Source of the DNA: Oscillospiraceae bacterium
GTDB taxonomy: Bacteria > Bacillota > Clostridia > Oscillospirales > Oscillospiraceae
Assembly (NCBI GenBank): GCA_022795735.1
Contig: JAAWHG010000004.1
Location: 1 to 64,000 of the forward strand
DNA length: 64,000 nucleotides
Direction: 5' to 3'
In this document: positions 54,096 to 63,905 of the stretch, piece by piece
How the letters are laid out: the number at the start of each line of letters is the position of its first letter
Position numbering within the stretch: position 1 is the first letter of the stretch
Made by a program: the position numbers and the translations under genes
Notes under the pieces: generated by a model
What the model saw: only the letters and a program-made list of their open reading frames with translations
Database searches by the model: none
What the model was told of the DNA's origin: nothing

Positions 54096-57000
54096 TTACA
54101 TGTCGCCGTCGTCCAGGAAATCGGCGAGGTCCACGTCGTCCTCGGGGCCGTCTTCGGGTTCCTCGCCGGGGACCTCCCCGTCCTCTTCTTCATAGGAGGA
54201 GCCGATGGCGGCCCGCTCCGGGCTCAAGGCGTCCTCGGCGTCGGACACGTCAAAGCCGGCGCGGGTGGCCTCGCCCTCGTCGGAGACGTAGGTCTCATGG
54301 CTCGAATTGTAGATGGTATCGTCTTCTTCATCGTCGGTGAGTTCAATTTCGCCGCCGGCCTCGTCGAGAACACGGACGTCCAGGCAGAGGGATTGCAGCT
54401 CCTTGACCAGCACCTTGAAGGCCTCCGGGACGCCGGGGGAGGGCACGTTGCGGCCCTTGACGATGGCTTCATAGGTTTTAACGCGCCCGGTCACATCGTC
54501 CGACTTGACGGTCAGCATTTCGCGGAGGGTATAGGCCGCGCCATAGGCCTCGAGGGCCCACATTTCCATTTCGCCGAAGCGCTGGCCGCCAAACTGGGCC
54601 TTGCCGCCCAACGGCTGCTGGGTGACCAGGGAGTAGGGACCGGTGGAACGGGCGTGGATTTTGTCGTCCACCAGATGGTGCAGCTTGAGGAAGTAGACGT
54701 AGCCGACGGTAACGCGGTTGTCAAAGGGTTCGCCGGTGCGCCCGTCGTAGAGGACGCTCTTGCCGTCCTTGGGCAGGCCGGCCATTTCCAGGGTGTTCAG
54801 GATATCGCTTTCGGAAGCGCCGTCGAAGATGGGAGTCGCCACCTTCCAGCCCAGCGCGTGGGCGGCGTAGCCCAGGTGAACCTCCAGCACCTGGCCGATG
54901 TTCATACGGGAGGGAACGCCCAGCGGGTTGAGGACGATGTCCAGTGGGGTGCCGTCGGGCAGGAAGGGCATGTCCTCCTCGGGCAGAACGCGGGAGACGA
55001 CGCCCTTGTTGCCGTGCCGGCCGGCCATCTTGTCGCCCACCGAGATTTTGCGCTTTTGGGCGATATAGACCCGGACGACCTTGTTGACGCCGGGGGAGAG
55101 CTCGTCGCCGTTCTCACGGGTGAAAACCTTGACGTCTACGATGATGCCGCTCTCGCCGTGGGGGACCTTGAGGGAGGAGTCGCGGACTTCGCGGGCTTTT
55201 TCACCGAAGATCGCGCGGAGCAGGCGTTCCTCCGCAGTCAGCTCGGTTTCGCCCTTGGGCGTGACCTTGCCCACCAGGTAGTCGCCCGACGTGACCTCCG
55301 CGCCGATGCGGATGACGCCGTTTTCGTCCAGGTCCTTCAGGGTATCCTCGCCGACATTGGGGATATCACGGGTGATCTCCTCGGGGCCGAGCTTGGTGTC
55401 GCGGGACTCGGTCTCATACTCCTCGATATGAATGGAGGTGAACACATCCTCGCGGACCAGGCGCTCGTTGAGCAGGATGGCGTCCTCGTAGTTGTAGCCC
55501 TCCCAGGTCATGAACCCGATGAGCACGTTTTTGCCCAGCGCGATTTCACCCTGGGAGCAGGAGGGGCCGTCGGCGATGACCTGTCCCTCGGAAACCCGCT
55601 CGCCGGGCTCGACGATGGGACGCTGGTTGACGCAGGTGCCTTGGTTGGAGCGGATGAATTTGGTCAGCCGGTGGGTGACGGTACGGCCCTTGTCGTAGTG
55701 GACGGTAATCTCGTTGGCCGAGACCTTGGTGACGGTTCCGTCCCCGCCGGCCTTGACGCAGACTTCCGAGTCAACGGCGACCTTGTGCTCCATGCCGGTG
55801 GCGACAATGGGGGCCTCGGTGACCAGCAGCGGGACCGCCTGACGCTGCATGTTGGCACCCATCAGGGCGCGGTTGGCGTCGTCGTTTTGAAGGAAGGGGA
55901 TGAAAGCGGTGGCGACCGACGTCATCATCCGGGGGGAGACGTCCAGGTAGTCGATATTTTCCCGGTCCACGGCAATGATTTCGTCGCGGTGGCGGCAGGT
56001 GATGCGCTTGTTGAGCAGGCAGCCGTTTTCGTCTACGGGCTCGGTAGCCTGGGCGATATAGTAATCGTCCTCGACGTCGGCGGTCATATAGTCCACCGTA
56101 CCGGTGACACAACAGGTCTCCTTGTCCACCTTGCGGAAGGGGGCTTCCACGAAGCCGTATTCGTTAATCTTGGCGAAGGTGGCCAGATAGTTGATGAGGC
56201 CGATGTTGGGACCTTCGGGGGTCTCAATGGGACACATGCGGCCATAATGGCTGTAGTGGACGTCGCGCACGTCAAAGGAGGCGCGCTCACGGGTGAGGCC
56301 GCCGGGACCGAGGGCGGAGAGACGGCGCTTATGGGTCAGCTCGGCCAAGGGATTGTTCTGGTCCATGAACTGGCTCAGAGGGCTGGAACCGAAAAACTCC
56401 TTGATGACGGCGGTGACGGGGCGAATGTTGATAAGGCTCTGAGGGGTGACGTTTTCCAAGTCCTGAATGGTCATGCGTTCGCGGATGACGCGCTCAAGAC
56501 GGGTAAAGCCGACCCGGAACTGGTTTTGCAGCAGCTCGCCGACACAGCGCAGGCGGCGGTTGCCCAGATGGTCGATGTCGTCGGTGGTGCCCGCGCCCAT
56601 GGCAAGGCAGGTGAGGTAGTTGATGGAGGCGAGGATGTCGGCCTTGGTGATGTGCATGGGAATCAGGTCGGCGCGGCGCTCCTCAATGGCCTTGGCCCAG
56701 CCATCGCTGGGGGTGGTCTCCAACAGCTCGCGCAGGACGGAGAAAGAGACCTTTTCCTTGATATCGTACTCGCTCGGGTCAAAGTCCACAAAGTTCTTCA
56801 TATCAACCATGCCGTTGGAGAAGACGCGGACCCTGTGGCCGTCCACGTCGAGCACAGCTTCGTTGACGCCTCTGGCGGAGAGCATGTGGGCGGTGTCGCG
56901 GCTGAGGGGCCGGCCGTCGGCCTCCGCCAAGGTCTCGCCGGTCAGCGGGTCGGCGACCGGCTCGGCCAGAATTTGGCCGAACAGGCGGCTCCAAATGTCC

Positions 57001-57890
57001 AGCTTTTTGTTGAACTTGTAGCGGCCCACCTTGGAGACGTCGTAGCGCCGGGGGTCGAAGAACAGAGATTCGATATAAGATTCCGCGTTTTCCACCGTGG
57101 GAGGCTCGCCGGGACGGAGCTTGCGGTAAATTTCCAGCAGGGAGGCTTCGCGGGTCTTGCACGCGTCCTTTTCCAGGGTGGCGAGGATACGTTTGTCCTC
57201 GCCAAACAGGGCCTTGATCTGCTCGTCGGCCTCGATGCCCAGGGAGCGAATCAGGCAGGTGACGGGAATCTTGCGGTTTTTGTCAATGCGGACGTAAAAG
57301 ACGTCGTTGACGTCGGTTTCATATTCCAGCCAGGCGCCCCGGTAGGGAATGACGGTGGCGGTGTAGCTGTGCTGGTCGGCCTTGTCCACGGTATCGCCGT
57401 AGTAGATACCAGGACTGCGGACAATCTGGGAAACGATGACCCGCTCCGCGCCGTTGATGATGAAGGTGCCGCCATTGGTCATGAGAGGGAAATCGCCCAT
57501 AAAAATCTCTTGCTCGCGGAAGTTCTCGCCGGGGACCGAAAGCTTTTCGGCCCCGTCCTCGGTCTTCCCCTCTTCGGGCTTGGCTTTGTAGTGAAGACGG
57601 ACGCGAATCTTGATGGGCTTGGCGTAGGTGGCGTCGCGCTCCTTGCACTCCTCCACGGTGTGCTTGGGCTTATCGTTCATGCTGTAGTCCAGGAACGAGA
57701 GCTCGAGGTTGCCGGAGTAATCGGTGATGGTGTCCACGTCGCGGAACACCTCGCGCAGTCCCTCATCCAGGAACCACTGGTAGGAGTCCTTCTGAATCTT
57801 CAGAAGGTTGGGGATCTCCAGGATCTCGTCGTGCTTGGCATAGCTCTTTCGCAGCGTCTTGCCGTAGGACAGTTCCTTGACCATCTCCAT
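54096..57890 (-). CDS. rpoB: DNA-directed RNA polymerase subunit β
   Basis: 1264 residues. The rifampicin pocket (near 500-530) reads [20 protein letters not shown] then [10 protein letters not shown], with the usual susceptible residues Gln, Asp, His, Arg, Ser and Leu; no resistance change is visible. Later landmarks [17 protein letters not shown] and [14 protein letters not shown] are intact. The C terminus carries an acidic extension ([35 protein letters not shown]). It is not preceded by rplL; its own promoter is upstream. Start ATG 57890, ribosome binding site weak. Rightward open frames over this gene are shadows. Confidence 0.98.
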   Translation of the reverse strand: MEMVKELSYGKTLRKSYAKHDEILEIPNLLKIQKDSYQWFLDEGLREVFRDVDTITDYSGNLELSFLDYSMNDKPKHTVEECKERDATYAKPIKIRVRLHYKAKPEEGKTEDGAEKLSVPGENFREQEIFMGDFPLMTNGGTFIINGAERVIVSQIVRSPGIYYGDTVDKADQHSYTATVIPYRGAWLEYETDVNDVFYVRIDKNRKIPVTCLIRSLGIEADEQIKALFGEDKRILATLEKDACKTREASLLEIYRKLRPGEPPTVENAESYIESLFFDPRRYDVSKVGRYKFNKKLDIWSRLFGQILAEPVADPLTGETLAEADGRPLSRDTAHMLSARGVNEAVLDVDGHRVRVFSNGMVDMKNFVDFDPSEYDIKEKVSFSVLRELLETTPSDGWAKAIEERRADLIPMHITKADILASINYLTCLAMGAGTTDDIDHLGNRRLRCVGELLQNQFRVGFTRLERVIRERMTIQDLENVTPQSLINIRPVTAVIKEFFGSSPLSQFMDQNNPLAELTHKRRLSALGPGGLTRERASFDVRDVHYSHYGRMCPIETPEGPNIGLINYLATFAKINEYGFVEAPFRKVDKETCCVTGTVDYMTADVEDDYYIAQATEPVDENGCLLNKRITCRHRDEIIAVDRENIDYLDVSPRMMTSVATAFIPFLQNDDANRALMGANMQRQAVPLLVTEAPIVATGMEHKVAVDSEVCVKAGGDGTVTKVSANEITVHYDKGRTVTHRLTKFIRSNQGTCVNQRPIVEPGERVSEGQVIADGPSCSQGEIALGKNVLIGFMTWEGYNYEDAILLNERLVREDVFTSIHIEEYETESRDTKLGPEEITRDIPNVGEDTLKDLDENGVIRIGAEVTSGDYLVGKVTPKGETELTAEERLLRAIFGEKAREVRDSSLKVPHGESGIIVDVKVFTRENGDELSPGVNKVVRVYIAQKRKISVGDKMAGRHGNKGVVSRVLPEEDMPFLPDGTPLDIVLNPLGVPSRMNIGQVLEVHLGYAAHALGWKVATPIFDGASESDILNTLEMAGLPKDGKSVLYDGRTGEPFDNRVTVGYVYFLKLHHLVDDKIHARSTGPYSLVTQQPLGGKAQFGGQRFGEMEMWALEAYGAAYTLREMLTVKSDDVTGRVKTYEAIVKGRNVPSPGVPEAFKVLVKELQSLCLDVRVLDEAGGEIELTDDEEDDTIYNSSHETYVSDEGEATRAGFDVSDAEDALSPERAAIGSSYEEEDGEVPGEEPEDGPEDDVDLADFLDDGDM

Positions 57891-58036
57891 GACGATACAT
57901 CACAGCCTTTCTCGGCCCGAAGGCCGCATAAATTCGACACGCCCGGATCGGTTGTATCTTTTGGGGCCAACCGCCTTGATTTGCGCCCCGGATCGTGGTA
58001 AACTAACAAAAAAGAAATGGGCAATTGGCAGATTTG

Positions 58037-58081
58037 GGCAGTATGGAATGTTATTCTACCATACTGCCTTTTTGTTGTCAA
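58037..58081 (-). promoter_or_regulatory. rpoB-rpoC promoter within a dyad
   Basis: Minus strand: -35 TTGACA (58081-58076), 17-base spacer, -10 TAGAAT (58058-58053). A perfect 10-bp inverted repeat GGCAGTATGG / CCATACTGCC (58037-58046 / 58059-58068) brackets the -10; the leftward transcript would start at the far arm. Seen rightward the second arm is followed by TTTTTGTTG, so it also resembles a terminator. The leader to rpoB is about 150 bases; the rest of 57891-58036 has no gene. Confidence 0.8.
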
Positions 58082-58108
58082 TCCCCATTTACAGGGATTT
58101 ACAATGAT

Positions 58109-58141
58109 AAAGACTGCCCTCTGACAAAGGCAGTCTTTTTT
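58109..58141. terminator. Hairpin terminator
   Basis: 10-bp stem AAAGACTGCC / GGCAGTCTTT (58109-58118 / 58129-58138) with T6 on the right. Downstream of the leftward TIGR04076 gene. Confidence 0.7.
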
Positions 58142-58204
58142 GCGCTAAAAAAGGGGCCGCGTTTTGCGGCCCTTCTCCTACCTGCACCTCATGCTCACGT
58201 CCCG

Positions 58205-58597
58205 CTATTTTTCGTCTTCCATTCGTTCAATTTTGAAAATGACCGGTCTGGTCCCATCGGAGCAGCAGACAATTAACGCGTTTTTTTCCTTCATCCAGCA
58301 CCGCAAAGAGGAGCGGTCTTTCACGCTGGCAAAAATGTATCGAGAAACCGCGTCCCATAATTCCGTACAGTGTGGTATTTTGGGTCCGCCGGCGACAAAA
58401 TCTGGGTCCGCAGTTGTTTTCACAAGGGTATTCAGGCCCAGGCGCCAAACATCGTCGTGTTTTTCATCGGAGGAAAAGATATATTCGTCCCCCACGTTAT
58501 AACACGGGCAAGCTCCCTTGTGGGAATCAGCAGAATATTGCTGCTGCAATTCCGGGTATAGTTTTTTATCAATTACGGTTACCTTGGTTTTTATCAT
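58205..58597 (-). CDS. TIGR04076 family protein
   Basis: 130 residues. The middle has GACPCYNVGDEYIFSS (Cys pair), then DDVWRLGLNTLVKTTAD and PHCTELWDAVSRYIFA, matching the TIGR04076 pattern of small cytoplasmic proteins of unknown role. The open frame is longer (to 58846), but GGAGGG lies before ATG 58597 and the added residues overlap the ClC gene in another frame. It follows the ClC gene by about 60 bases. Confidence 0.82.
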   Translation of the reverse strand: MIKTKVTVIDKKLYPELQQQYSADSHKGACPCYNVGDEYIFSSDEKHDDVWRLGLNTLVKTTADPDFVAGGPKIPHCTELWDAVSRYIFASVKDRSSLRCWMKEKNALIVCCSDGTRPVIFKIERMEDEK

Positions 58598-58658
58598 CTC
58601 ATGATTCCCTCCGGCCAAAATAATACGAAGCCTGAAATTTGGTGCTTGTGTACGGATA

Positions 58659-59960
58659 TCATTTTCTTTGCAGAACGCCCAGATGCTCCACGTCATGGTC
58701 GTTAGCGTGTGCTTCGAGCGGGCGTGCTCTGAGCTTGGAGCTGGAGAAGGTCTGACTGGAATAGAGACCGCTGTAGCCGGAGAGGGCATAGCTGATGAAG
58801 CAGGCGGCGGCAAAGTAGAGAAGCCCGCCGTCTCCGAAAAGCTCAATGGCGAGGAAGATAGAGGCGATGGGACAGTTGGTCGCGCCGCAGAAGACGCCGA
58901 TCAAACCGATGGCGGCGGCAAAGCCGGCGTCGATTCCTAGCAGCGGGCCAGCAAAGCAGCCGAAGGTGGCCCCCACGAAAAAGGAGGGCACGACCTCGCC
59001 GCCTTTCAATCCAGCCGCCAATGTGACGGCGGTGAAAAGGAGCTTGAGAAGGAAGGCGGCCGGTTTTGCGGCGCCCTGTTCCACGGCGGCGGCAATGACG
59101 TCCATGCCTGCGCCGTTATAGTCGGTGCTTCCGGCCAGAAGGGTCAGAAGGATTATGGTAATACCGCCGGCGGCTGCCCGCAAGAAGGGGTTTTTGATCC
59201 AGCGCGCCGAGTAGCGTTCGGTCAGGTGAATAACTGCGCAGAACAGAACCGAGAGCAGAGCGCACAGCGCCGCTAACAGGGAGACTCGCAGCATAAGTAC
59301 AGTGTCGAGCGCCGGCATGACCACCGTGAAGCGGGTAGGTGTCACCCCCATGAGCAGAGAGACTCCATAGGCGGTCAGGGCGGAGGCCAGGCAGGGGACG
59401 AGGGCGGCGTGGTACATCGTACCGACGCTGATTACGACAATGGAAAAAACGGCGGCGGCCAGCGGGGTGCCAAAGAGGGCGGAGAAGAAAGCCGCCATAC
59501 CGGCCATGGTGGCAATTTTGAGATCATGTGGGTCCAGACGGCACAGCCGGCCGGTATGGTAACCGATGGTGCCGCCCATCTGGAGTGCCGCCCCCTCGCG
59601 GCCGGCGCTGCCGCCGCAGAGATGGGTCAGCGTGGTACTCAGGAAGATTGCGGGCAGGAGAGAGAAGGGGAGCGGGTCTCCCCGCTGCACGACGTTTAAA
59701 ACCTGGTTGGTGCCCTTGCCCTCGGTTTTGGTCACCCTGTAGATGGCGGCGGTCAGAAGTCCCGCCGCTGGAAGGAGATACAGAAGCCAGGGCTGAGCTG
59801 CCCGGCAGCCGGCGGCGTATTGGATGCCAAAATGGAAGACCGCGCCGGCCGCGCCGCAGACCGTACCGATGATGACCGACAGGGCCAGCCATTTTGCCAG
59901 GGTGCGCAGATACAGACACACCATGCGTCTCCAGGCAACAAAACTTTCCTTCATAAGCAT
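58659..59960 (-). CDS. ClC-family chloride channel/transporter
   Basis: 433 residues with about ten hydrophobic helices. ClC signature loop: GGSAGREGAALQMGGTIGYH, with the gating Glu of GREG, and later LKGGEVVPSFFVGATFGCF and VFCGATNCPIASIFLAIELF. The Glu in GREG is typical of Cl-/H+ antiporters; the fluoride-specific branch lacks this pattern. No riboswitch fits in the ~40-base leader. Start ATG 59960 has GAGG upstream; TTG 59966 and ATG 59954 are alternatives. Promoter at 60006-60034. Confidence 0.9.
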   Translation of the reverse strand: MLMKESFVAWRRMVCLYLRTLAKWLALSVIIGTVCGAAGAVFHFGIQYAAGCRAAQPWLLYLLPAAGLLTAAIYRVTKTEGKGTNQVLNVVQRGDPLPFSLLPAIFLSTTLTHLCGGSAGREGAALQMGGTIGYHTGRLCRLDPHDLKIATMAGMAAFFSALFGTPLAAAVFSIVVISVGTMYHAALVPCLASALTAYGVSLLMGVTPTRFTVVMPALDTVLMLRVSLLAALCALLSVLFCAVIHLTERYSARWIKNPFLRAAAGGITIILLTLLAGSTDYNGAGMDVIAAAVEQGAAKPAAFLLKLLFTAVTLAAGLKGGEVVPSFFVGATFGCFAGPLLGIDAGFAAAIGLIGVFCGATNCPIASIFLAIELFGDGGLLYFAAACFISYALSGYSGLYSSQTFSSSKLRARPLEAHANDHDVEHLGVLQRK

Positions 59961-60005
59961 AACCAATTACCTCGGCTCTAACAAAACATTTGGTTCCCTG
60001 ATCCA

Positions 60006-60034
60006 ATTATAGAGTGATGGCCGGAAAAATGCAA
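60006..60034 (-). promoter_or_regulatory. Promoter of the ClC gene
   Basis: Minus strand: TTGCAT (60034-60029), 17-base spacer, TATAAT (60011-60006). Confidence 0.65.
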
Positions 60035-60092
60035 CAGTTAATGCAACAGTTTTGGAAGCCAAGTCTAAACTTTCACTGGAAAAAATCGACGC

Positions 60093-61001
60093 TTACGCCG
60101 CCAAGGGCGGTGATAAAAACTGGACATAGATGCTGCCTGCGCCGCAGGAGAGGTGCAGCGTCTTGCCGGTTTCCCCCCGGCGGTCCGTCAGGTTGCACGT
60201 ACCCAAATTGGTGAGGGAGTCAATGCTGTAGTCGCTTTCCGTGCCCAAAATGGAGCCTTCGATGCTGCCCAGGTCGGATGAAGCTTCAATATGAGCGGCG
60301 GTCAGCTCATGAAATGCAACGCTGCCGGCGTTGGCGGCGAGGGTGACGTCCTGGGCGGAGACCTGAGACAGCGTAACATCTCCCAGATTGGCGGCAAGAA
60401 AGGCGTATTGGGCGATTTGCCAATTCTGGCCCGTCACATTGCCTGCGCCGCATTGGACGGTGACGCTGCGGGCGGCGAGAGATTTGGCGGAAAAACTGCC
60501 CAGGTCCAGTTTGGCGTCGAGTGCGCCGGTGAGTTCCAGGCCGTCGGCAATCACGATAGAGCCTGCGTCCAGCTCCAGTAAAAGATCGCCGTCGAAGCTT
60601 TTGGGAAGGGAGAGGGAGAGATTGCGGCCAATGTCCCAGTCGAAGTTGATCCGGAACCAGTCAGGAAGACGCTTTGTTTCCGTATTCTTTTGTGTGATAT
60701 GCAATTCCGCGCCGTCCACGGTGGCGCTATAGGTGAAGCCGCCGCCCTCAAAGCAGCGGAGATGAATCTGTCCGTCCGGGGAGGGCAGGAGGGTAACGCT
60801 GTCCCAAGACATATCCGTCACAATGCGGTCCACGCCGTCTGGGTCATAAGAACGGACATGCTCGGTTCGGTCACTGGTGGACGGAACGGAAAGCCGGGCT
60901 ATGTCAAAGCCGGACAGCGCCAGCGTGGCTGCGCAGAGCCCCAGGCCCAGGAATGCCAGCACGGCGGCTAAGCACAGAATCTTTTTTGTGCTTTGTTTCA
61001 T
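60093..61001 (-). CDS. DUF4097 β-strand repeat protein
   Basis: 302 residues. An N-terminal hydrophobic segment (ILCLAAVLAFLGLGLCAATL) may be a signal or anchor; the rest is repeated short β-units (SIVIADGLELTGALDAKLDL, NVTGQNWQIAQYAFLAANLG, DVTLAANAGSVAFHELTA) as in DUF4097 adhesin-like/surface proteins. Third gene of the PadR-DUF1700-DUF4097 operon; its ATG overlaps the previous stop (ATGA). These PadR-linked operons are thought to respond to cell-envelope stress. No catalytic residue is evident. Confidence 0.9.
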   Translation of the reverse strand: MKQSTKKILCLAAVLAFLGLGLCAATLALSGFDIARLSVPSTSDRTEHVRSYDPDGVDRIVTDMSWDSVTLLPSPDGQIHLRCFEGGGFTYSATVDGAELHITQKNTETKRLPDWFRINFDWDIGRNLSLSLPKSFDGDLLLELDAGSIVIADGLELTGALDAKLDLGSFSAKSLAARSVTVQCGAGNVTGQNWQIAQYAFLAANLGDVTLSQVSAQDVTLAANAGSVAFHELTAAHIEASSDLGSIEGSILGTESDYSIDSLTNLGTCNLTDRRGETGKTLHLSCGAGSIYVQFLSPPLAA

Positions 61002-61579
61002 GCGAATCCCTCCTTTTTGGAGATGAGCTTGCCCCGAAGGAAGCGGAATAGCCGTGATACCCCGCGGATGAGCAGCCGGCTAAGCGCCAGAACTGGAATA
61101 AACAGCGCGATGCCCAGCGCCGCGCAGAACAGGCCCACGCCCAGCAGGAATAAACCCGTCAATGGATAGCCGCTGGTCAGCAGGAGGAACAGGCAGCCGA
61201 TACCCGCGATCAGACAGAGCGCCAATGCCGCCGTCACGGAGAAAAGGGCCAGGATTACCGACCAGGCCGCGATAAACAGGGCGAAAAATACGCACCCCGC
61301 TGCCAGCAGCAGGGGAAACCAAAGGGGAAAACCGGCAATCAGCAATACCGTCTCCCAGCGGGGGCGCTTTTTTTTCGTCGGGGGGCCGTTTTCAGCTCGA
61401 AGCCGCGCCGCAATCTCCGCCACCGGCTCCATTTCGGCCACGGCGTCCGCCTCGCGCAATCCGTCCTCGACTCGGTCCTCCAGAATTTCGCGGTAATACT
61501 GCACCGTTCTGTTTCGTTCGGCCGGGTCCATGAAGGACAAGGCTTCAGTCAGTTTTGTCAGGAATGTTTCCTTGTTCAT
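60998..61579 (-). CDS. DUF1700 membrane protein
   Basis: 193 residues. The N-terminal amphipathic region (MNKETFLTKLTEALSFMDPA, TVQYYREILEDRVEDGLREA) is the DUF1700/HAAS-type domain; five hydrophobic segments follow (about 80-180). Basic C terminus (FRFLRGKLISKKEGFA). ATG 61579 has AAGGAG; the longer frame overlaps padR. Cotranscribed with PadR and DUF4097. Confidence 0.9.
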   Translation of the reverse strand: MNKETFLTKLTEALSFMDPAERNRTVQYYREILEDRVEDGLREADAVAEMEPVAEIAARLRAENGPPTKKKRPRWETVLLIAGFPLWFPLLLAAGCVFFALFIAAWSVILALFSVTAALALCLIAGIGCLFLLLTSGYPLTGLFLLGVGLFCAALGIALFIPVLALSRLLIRGVSRLFRFLRGKLISKKEGFA

Positions 61580-61892
61580 CTGATCCGTCTCCTTCCTGAA
61601 TGAATCTGTAGGCCCGCAGCACGTCCTGCCATTCCTCCAGGAAGCTGGCAATCCGTGCGCGTCCGGCCTCGGTGATGCGGTAGTATTTCCGCAGACGCCC
61701 GTTGTGTGCCATGCTGTAAACCGTCACAAGCTGCGCCCCCTCCAGGCGGCGGAGGATGGGGTAGAGGGTGGACTCCGAGATGTCGATGTAGGGGGAAATG
61801 TCTTTGATAAGCCGGTAGCCGTAGCTGTCGCCCCGCCGCATCGCGGCGAGGACGCAGACCTCCAGCAGGCCGCGCCTGAGCTGTCCGTCCAT
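61545..61892 (-). CDS. PadR-family transcriptional repressor
   Basis: 115 residues. Winged helix: MDGQLRRGLLEVCVLAAMRR, DSYGYRLIKDISPYIDISES, TLYPILRRLEGAQLV, and YRITEAGRARIASFLEEW for the wing/dimer helix. First gene of the three-gene operon; it overlaps DUF1700 by 35 bases. A canonical PadR dyad ATACTAT-N7-ATAGTAT lies in its promoter, so autorepression is likely. AGGAGGT before ATG 61892. Confidence 0.95.
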   Translation of the reverse strand: MDGQLRRGLLEVCVLAAMRRGDSYGYRLIKDISPYIDISESTLYPILRRLEGAQLVTVYSMAHNGRLRKYYRITEAGRARIASFLEEWQDVLRAYRFIQEGDGSDEQGNIPDKTD

Positions 61893-61913
61893 AGAAATAC
61901 CTCCTTTCGCATA

Positions 61914-61944
61914 ATACTATATCATACATAGTATTGGAGGTCAA
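61914..61944 (-). promoter_or_regulatory. padR promoter with PadR operator
   Basis: Minus strand: -35 TTGACC (61944-61939), 17-base spacer, -10 TATAGT (61921-61916). The dyad ATACTAT-N7-ATAGTAT (61914-61934) covers the -10 and most of the spacer, so binding would block RNA polymerase. Confidence 0.85.
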
Positions 61945-62030
61945 GTAAAAAATGCAAACAGAAACATGTACATGCTGCCGTTTTATGCTATACTGAGTTT
62001 GTCCATCAAAGAGAAGCGAGGCGGTAACCC

Positions 62031-62939
62031 ATGAAAATTGACCGAATGATTGGAATCCTGTCCATATTATTGCAGCGGGAAAAGGTGACGGCCCCCTATC
62101 TTGCGGAGAAGTTTGAGGTTTCCCGCCGGACCATCAACCGGGATATCGAGGCGCTCAGTATGGCGGGAATCCCGCTGGTGACGGAACCCGGGCAGAATGG
62201 CGGCGTCTCGATTATGGAAGGCTATAAGATTGACCGCACGCTGCTCAGCACATCGGATATGCGGACGATTTTAACGGGCCTTCGGAGCCTGGACAGCGTG
62301 AGCGGCACAAATCGTTACGCACAGCTGATGGAAAAGCTTTCCGCCGGCTCGTCCAACCTGCTTGCGGGCGATACCCATATACTGATTGATTTATCCTGCT
62401 GGCATAAGGCGGCGCTGTCTCACAAAATAGAGCTGCTGCATGATGCAATTGATTCCGGACGGATGGTTTCCTTTACCTATTTTTCCCCAAAAGAGGAGTC
62501 TCAGCGGACAGTTGAACCGTATGACCTGCTATTTCAGTGGTCCAACTGGTATCTGTGGGGGTGGTGTCTGCGCAGGGAGGATTTTCGCCTGTTTAAGCTG
62601 GGGCGGATGACGGAGCTGCAAAGAACAGAACCGTTTGAAAAACGGGCTGCGCCGCTGCCGGATCTTTCGCCGGAACGGGTGTTTCCGCATTTGTACCAGG
62701 TAAAAGCCAGGATACACCCCAAATATAAATGGCGGCTGGTTGAGGAGTATGGCTTGGAGAGCTTTACGGTTCAGCCGGACGGCATGCTGCTCTTTTCCTT
62801 CGGATTTACCGATAAAACGGGCATTGTAAGCTGGATTGCATCCTTTGGAGAAGGGGCGGAGCTATTAGAGCCGGCGGAATTTCGCCGGGATGTTTTGGCC
62901 TTTGCGGAGGGAATCCGAAAAAAGTATCTGCAACCATGA
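62031..62939 (+). CDS. WYL-domain HTH transcriptional regulator (YafY-type)
   Basis: 302 residues. HTH: MKIDRMIGILSILLQREKVT, LAEKFEVSRRTINRDIEALS, then the linker and WYL domain (about 135-220, SFTYFSPKEESQRTVEPYDL, NWYLWGWCLRREDFRLFKLG) and the WCX-type C terminus. Such regulators sense small ligands or nucleic-acid signals. Next gene encodes a GyrI-like/DUF3795 protein in the same direction, 60 bases on, which suggests coregulation. A weak -10 TATACT lies near 61989-61994. Confidence 0.93.
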   Translation: MKIDRMIGILSILLQREKVTAPYLAEKFEVSRRTINRDIEALSMAGIPLVTEPGQNGGVSIMEGYKIDRTLLSTSDMRTILTGLRSLDSVSGTNRYAQLMEKLSAGSSNLLAGDTHILIDLSCWHKAALSHKIELLHDAIDSGRMVSFTYFSPKEESQRTVEPYDLLFQWSNWYLWGWCLRREDFRLFKLGRMTELQRTEPFEKRAAPLPDLSPERVFPHLYQVKARIHPKYKWRLVEEYGLESFTVQPDGMLLFSFGFTDKTGIVSWIASFGEGAELLEPAEFRRDVLAFAEGIRKKYLQP

Positions 62940-62999
62940 CATACAGATGTCGTGGTTGCCCTGGTAAAATAGAATCATCAAAAAGAAAGGATGATTTTT

Positions 63000-63722
63000 A
63001 TGAATTATGAAATTGTGACGCTGGAAGAAAAAATCGTAGCGGGGATATCTGCGCGCACGAACAATACCTCTCCCGATATGGGAGCCGTGATTGGCGGCCT
63101 GTGGAACCGTTTTTATCAGCAGGGCGTCTATACTTCCATTCCCGGAAAGGCAAATGAGAAAGCGCTGGGCATTTACACCGATTACGCGGGCGACGAAAAA
63201 GCGGATTATACCGCTATGGTTGCCTGTGAAGTGACGGAAGAGCCGCAGGGCGGGGCGTATACGGTTTACCGGGTTCCCGCCGGACGGTATGCGAAATTTG
63301 TAATTCACGGCGACATGGTGCAGGCGGTGGGCGCGGCGTGGCAGGAAATATGGCGGATGGACCTGCCAAGGCGTTTTCAGTGTGATTTTGAGGAATACCA
63401 GGATGACAGCATGGAAAATGCGGAAATACATATTTATGTTGGCTTAACGGATTGTGAGCCGGACGCGGTGCAATCGCGGTGCGGCATTTTATGCAGCCAA
63501 TGCGGGTACCGCGAGCAGATGGACTGTGCCGGCTGCATTCGTATTCAAAAGCCGTTTTGGGGGGACAGATGTCCGGTGAAAGCGTGCTGTGAGGAAAAGG
63601 GGCATGCGCATTGCGGACAGTGTCAGGAATTTCCCTGCGATTTGCTGAAGGGAATGGCTTATGATGAACAGCAAGGCGACGGTGGAAAGCGGATCGAGCA
63701 GTGCAGGTGCTGGCGGAAATAA
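63000..63722 (+). CDS. GyrI-like/effector-binding and DUF3795 cysteine-rich protein
   Basis: 240 residues. The N-terminal ~150 match the GyrI/AraC-effector domain (MNYEIVTLEEKIVAGISART, FYQQGVYTSIPGK, YTVYRVPAGRYAKFVIHGDM). The C-terminal ~85 residues are a Cys-rich DUF3795 domain with CGILCSQCGYREQMDCAGCI and CPVKACCEEKGHAHCGQCQE, probable zinc sites. Fusing the two is unusual but also known in Clostridia. ATG 63000 has AAAGG upstream. It follows the WYL regulator. Confidence 0.88.
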   Translation: MNYEIVTLEEKIVAGISARTNNTSPDMGAVIGGLWNRFYQQGVYTSIPGKANEKALGIYTDYAGDEKADYTAMVACEVTEEPQGGAYTVYRVPAGRYAKFVIHGDMVQAVGAAWQEIWRMDLPRRFQCDFEEYQDDSMENAEIHIYVGLTDCEPDAVQSRCGILCSQCGYREQMDCAGCIRIQKPFWGDRCPVKACCEEKGHAHCGQCQEFPCDLLKGMAYDEQQGDGGKRIEQCRCWRK

Positions 63723-63751
63723 TTTAGAGCAGTACCGCTTATAAACAGACG

Positions 63752-63791
63752 CGCGGCCTTTGTTTCGAAAACGAAACAGAGGCCGCGTTTC
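63752..63791 (+). terminator. Terminator after the DUF3795 gene
   Basis: 16-bp stem with one G-T pair (63752-63767 / 63772-63787, loop AAAA), followed by TTTC. Confidence 0.75.
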
Positions 63792-63851
63792 ACATATAAC
63801 AGATCACTGATGGATTGACCCGTCCCCATCTCATATTTTAAACAAGGCCTA

Positions 63852-63879
63852 TTGTAATTTTCGGCAAATGTGCTACAAT
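63852..63879 (+). promoter_or_regulatory. Promoter of the Asp23/Gls24 gene
   Basis: TTGTAA (63852-63857), 16-base spacer, TACAAT (63874-63879). Confidence 0.6.
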
Positions 63880-63905
63880 AGAAAAAACGAAAGGATGGAA
63901 TATCA

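Noticed and set aside
59967-60035. A fluoride riboswitch before the ClC gene.
   Set aside because: The leader is only about 40 bases and the channel has the Glu-gated GREG signature, not the fluoride type.
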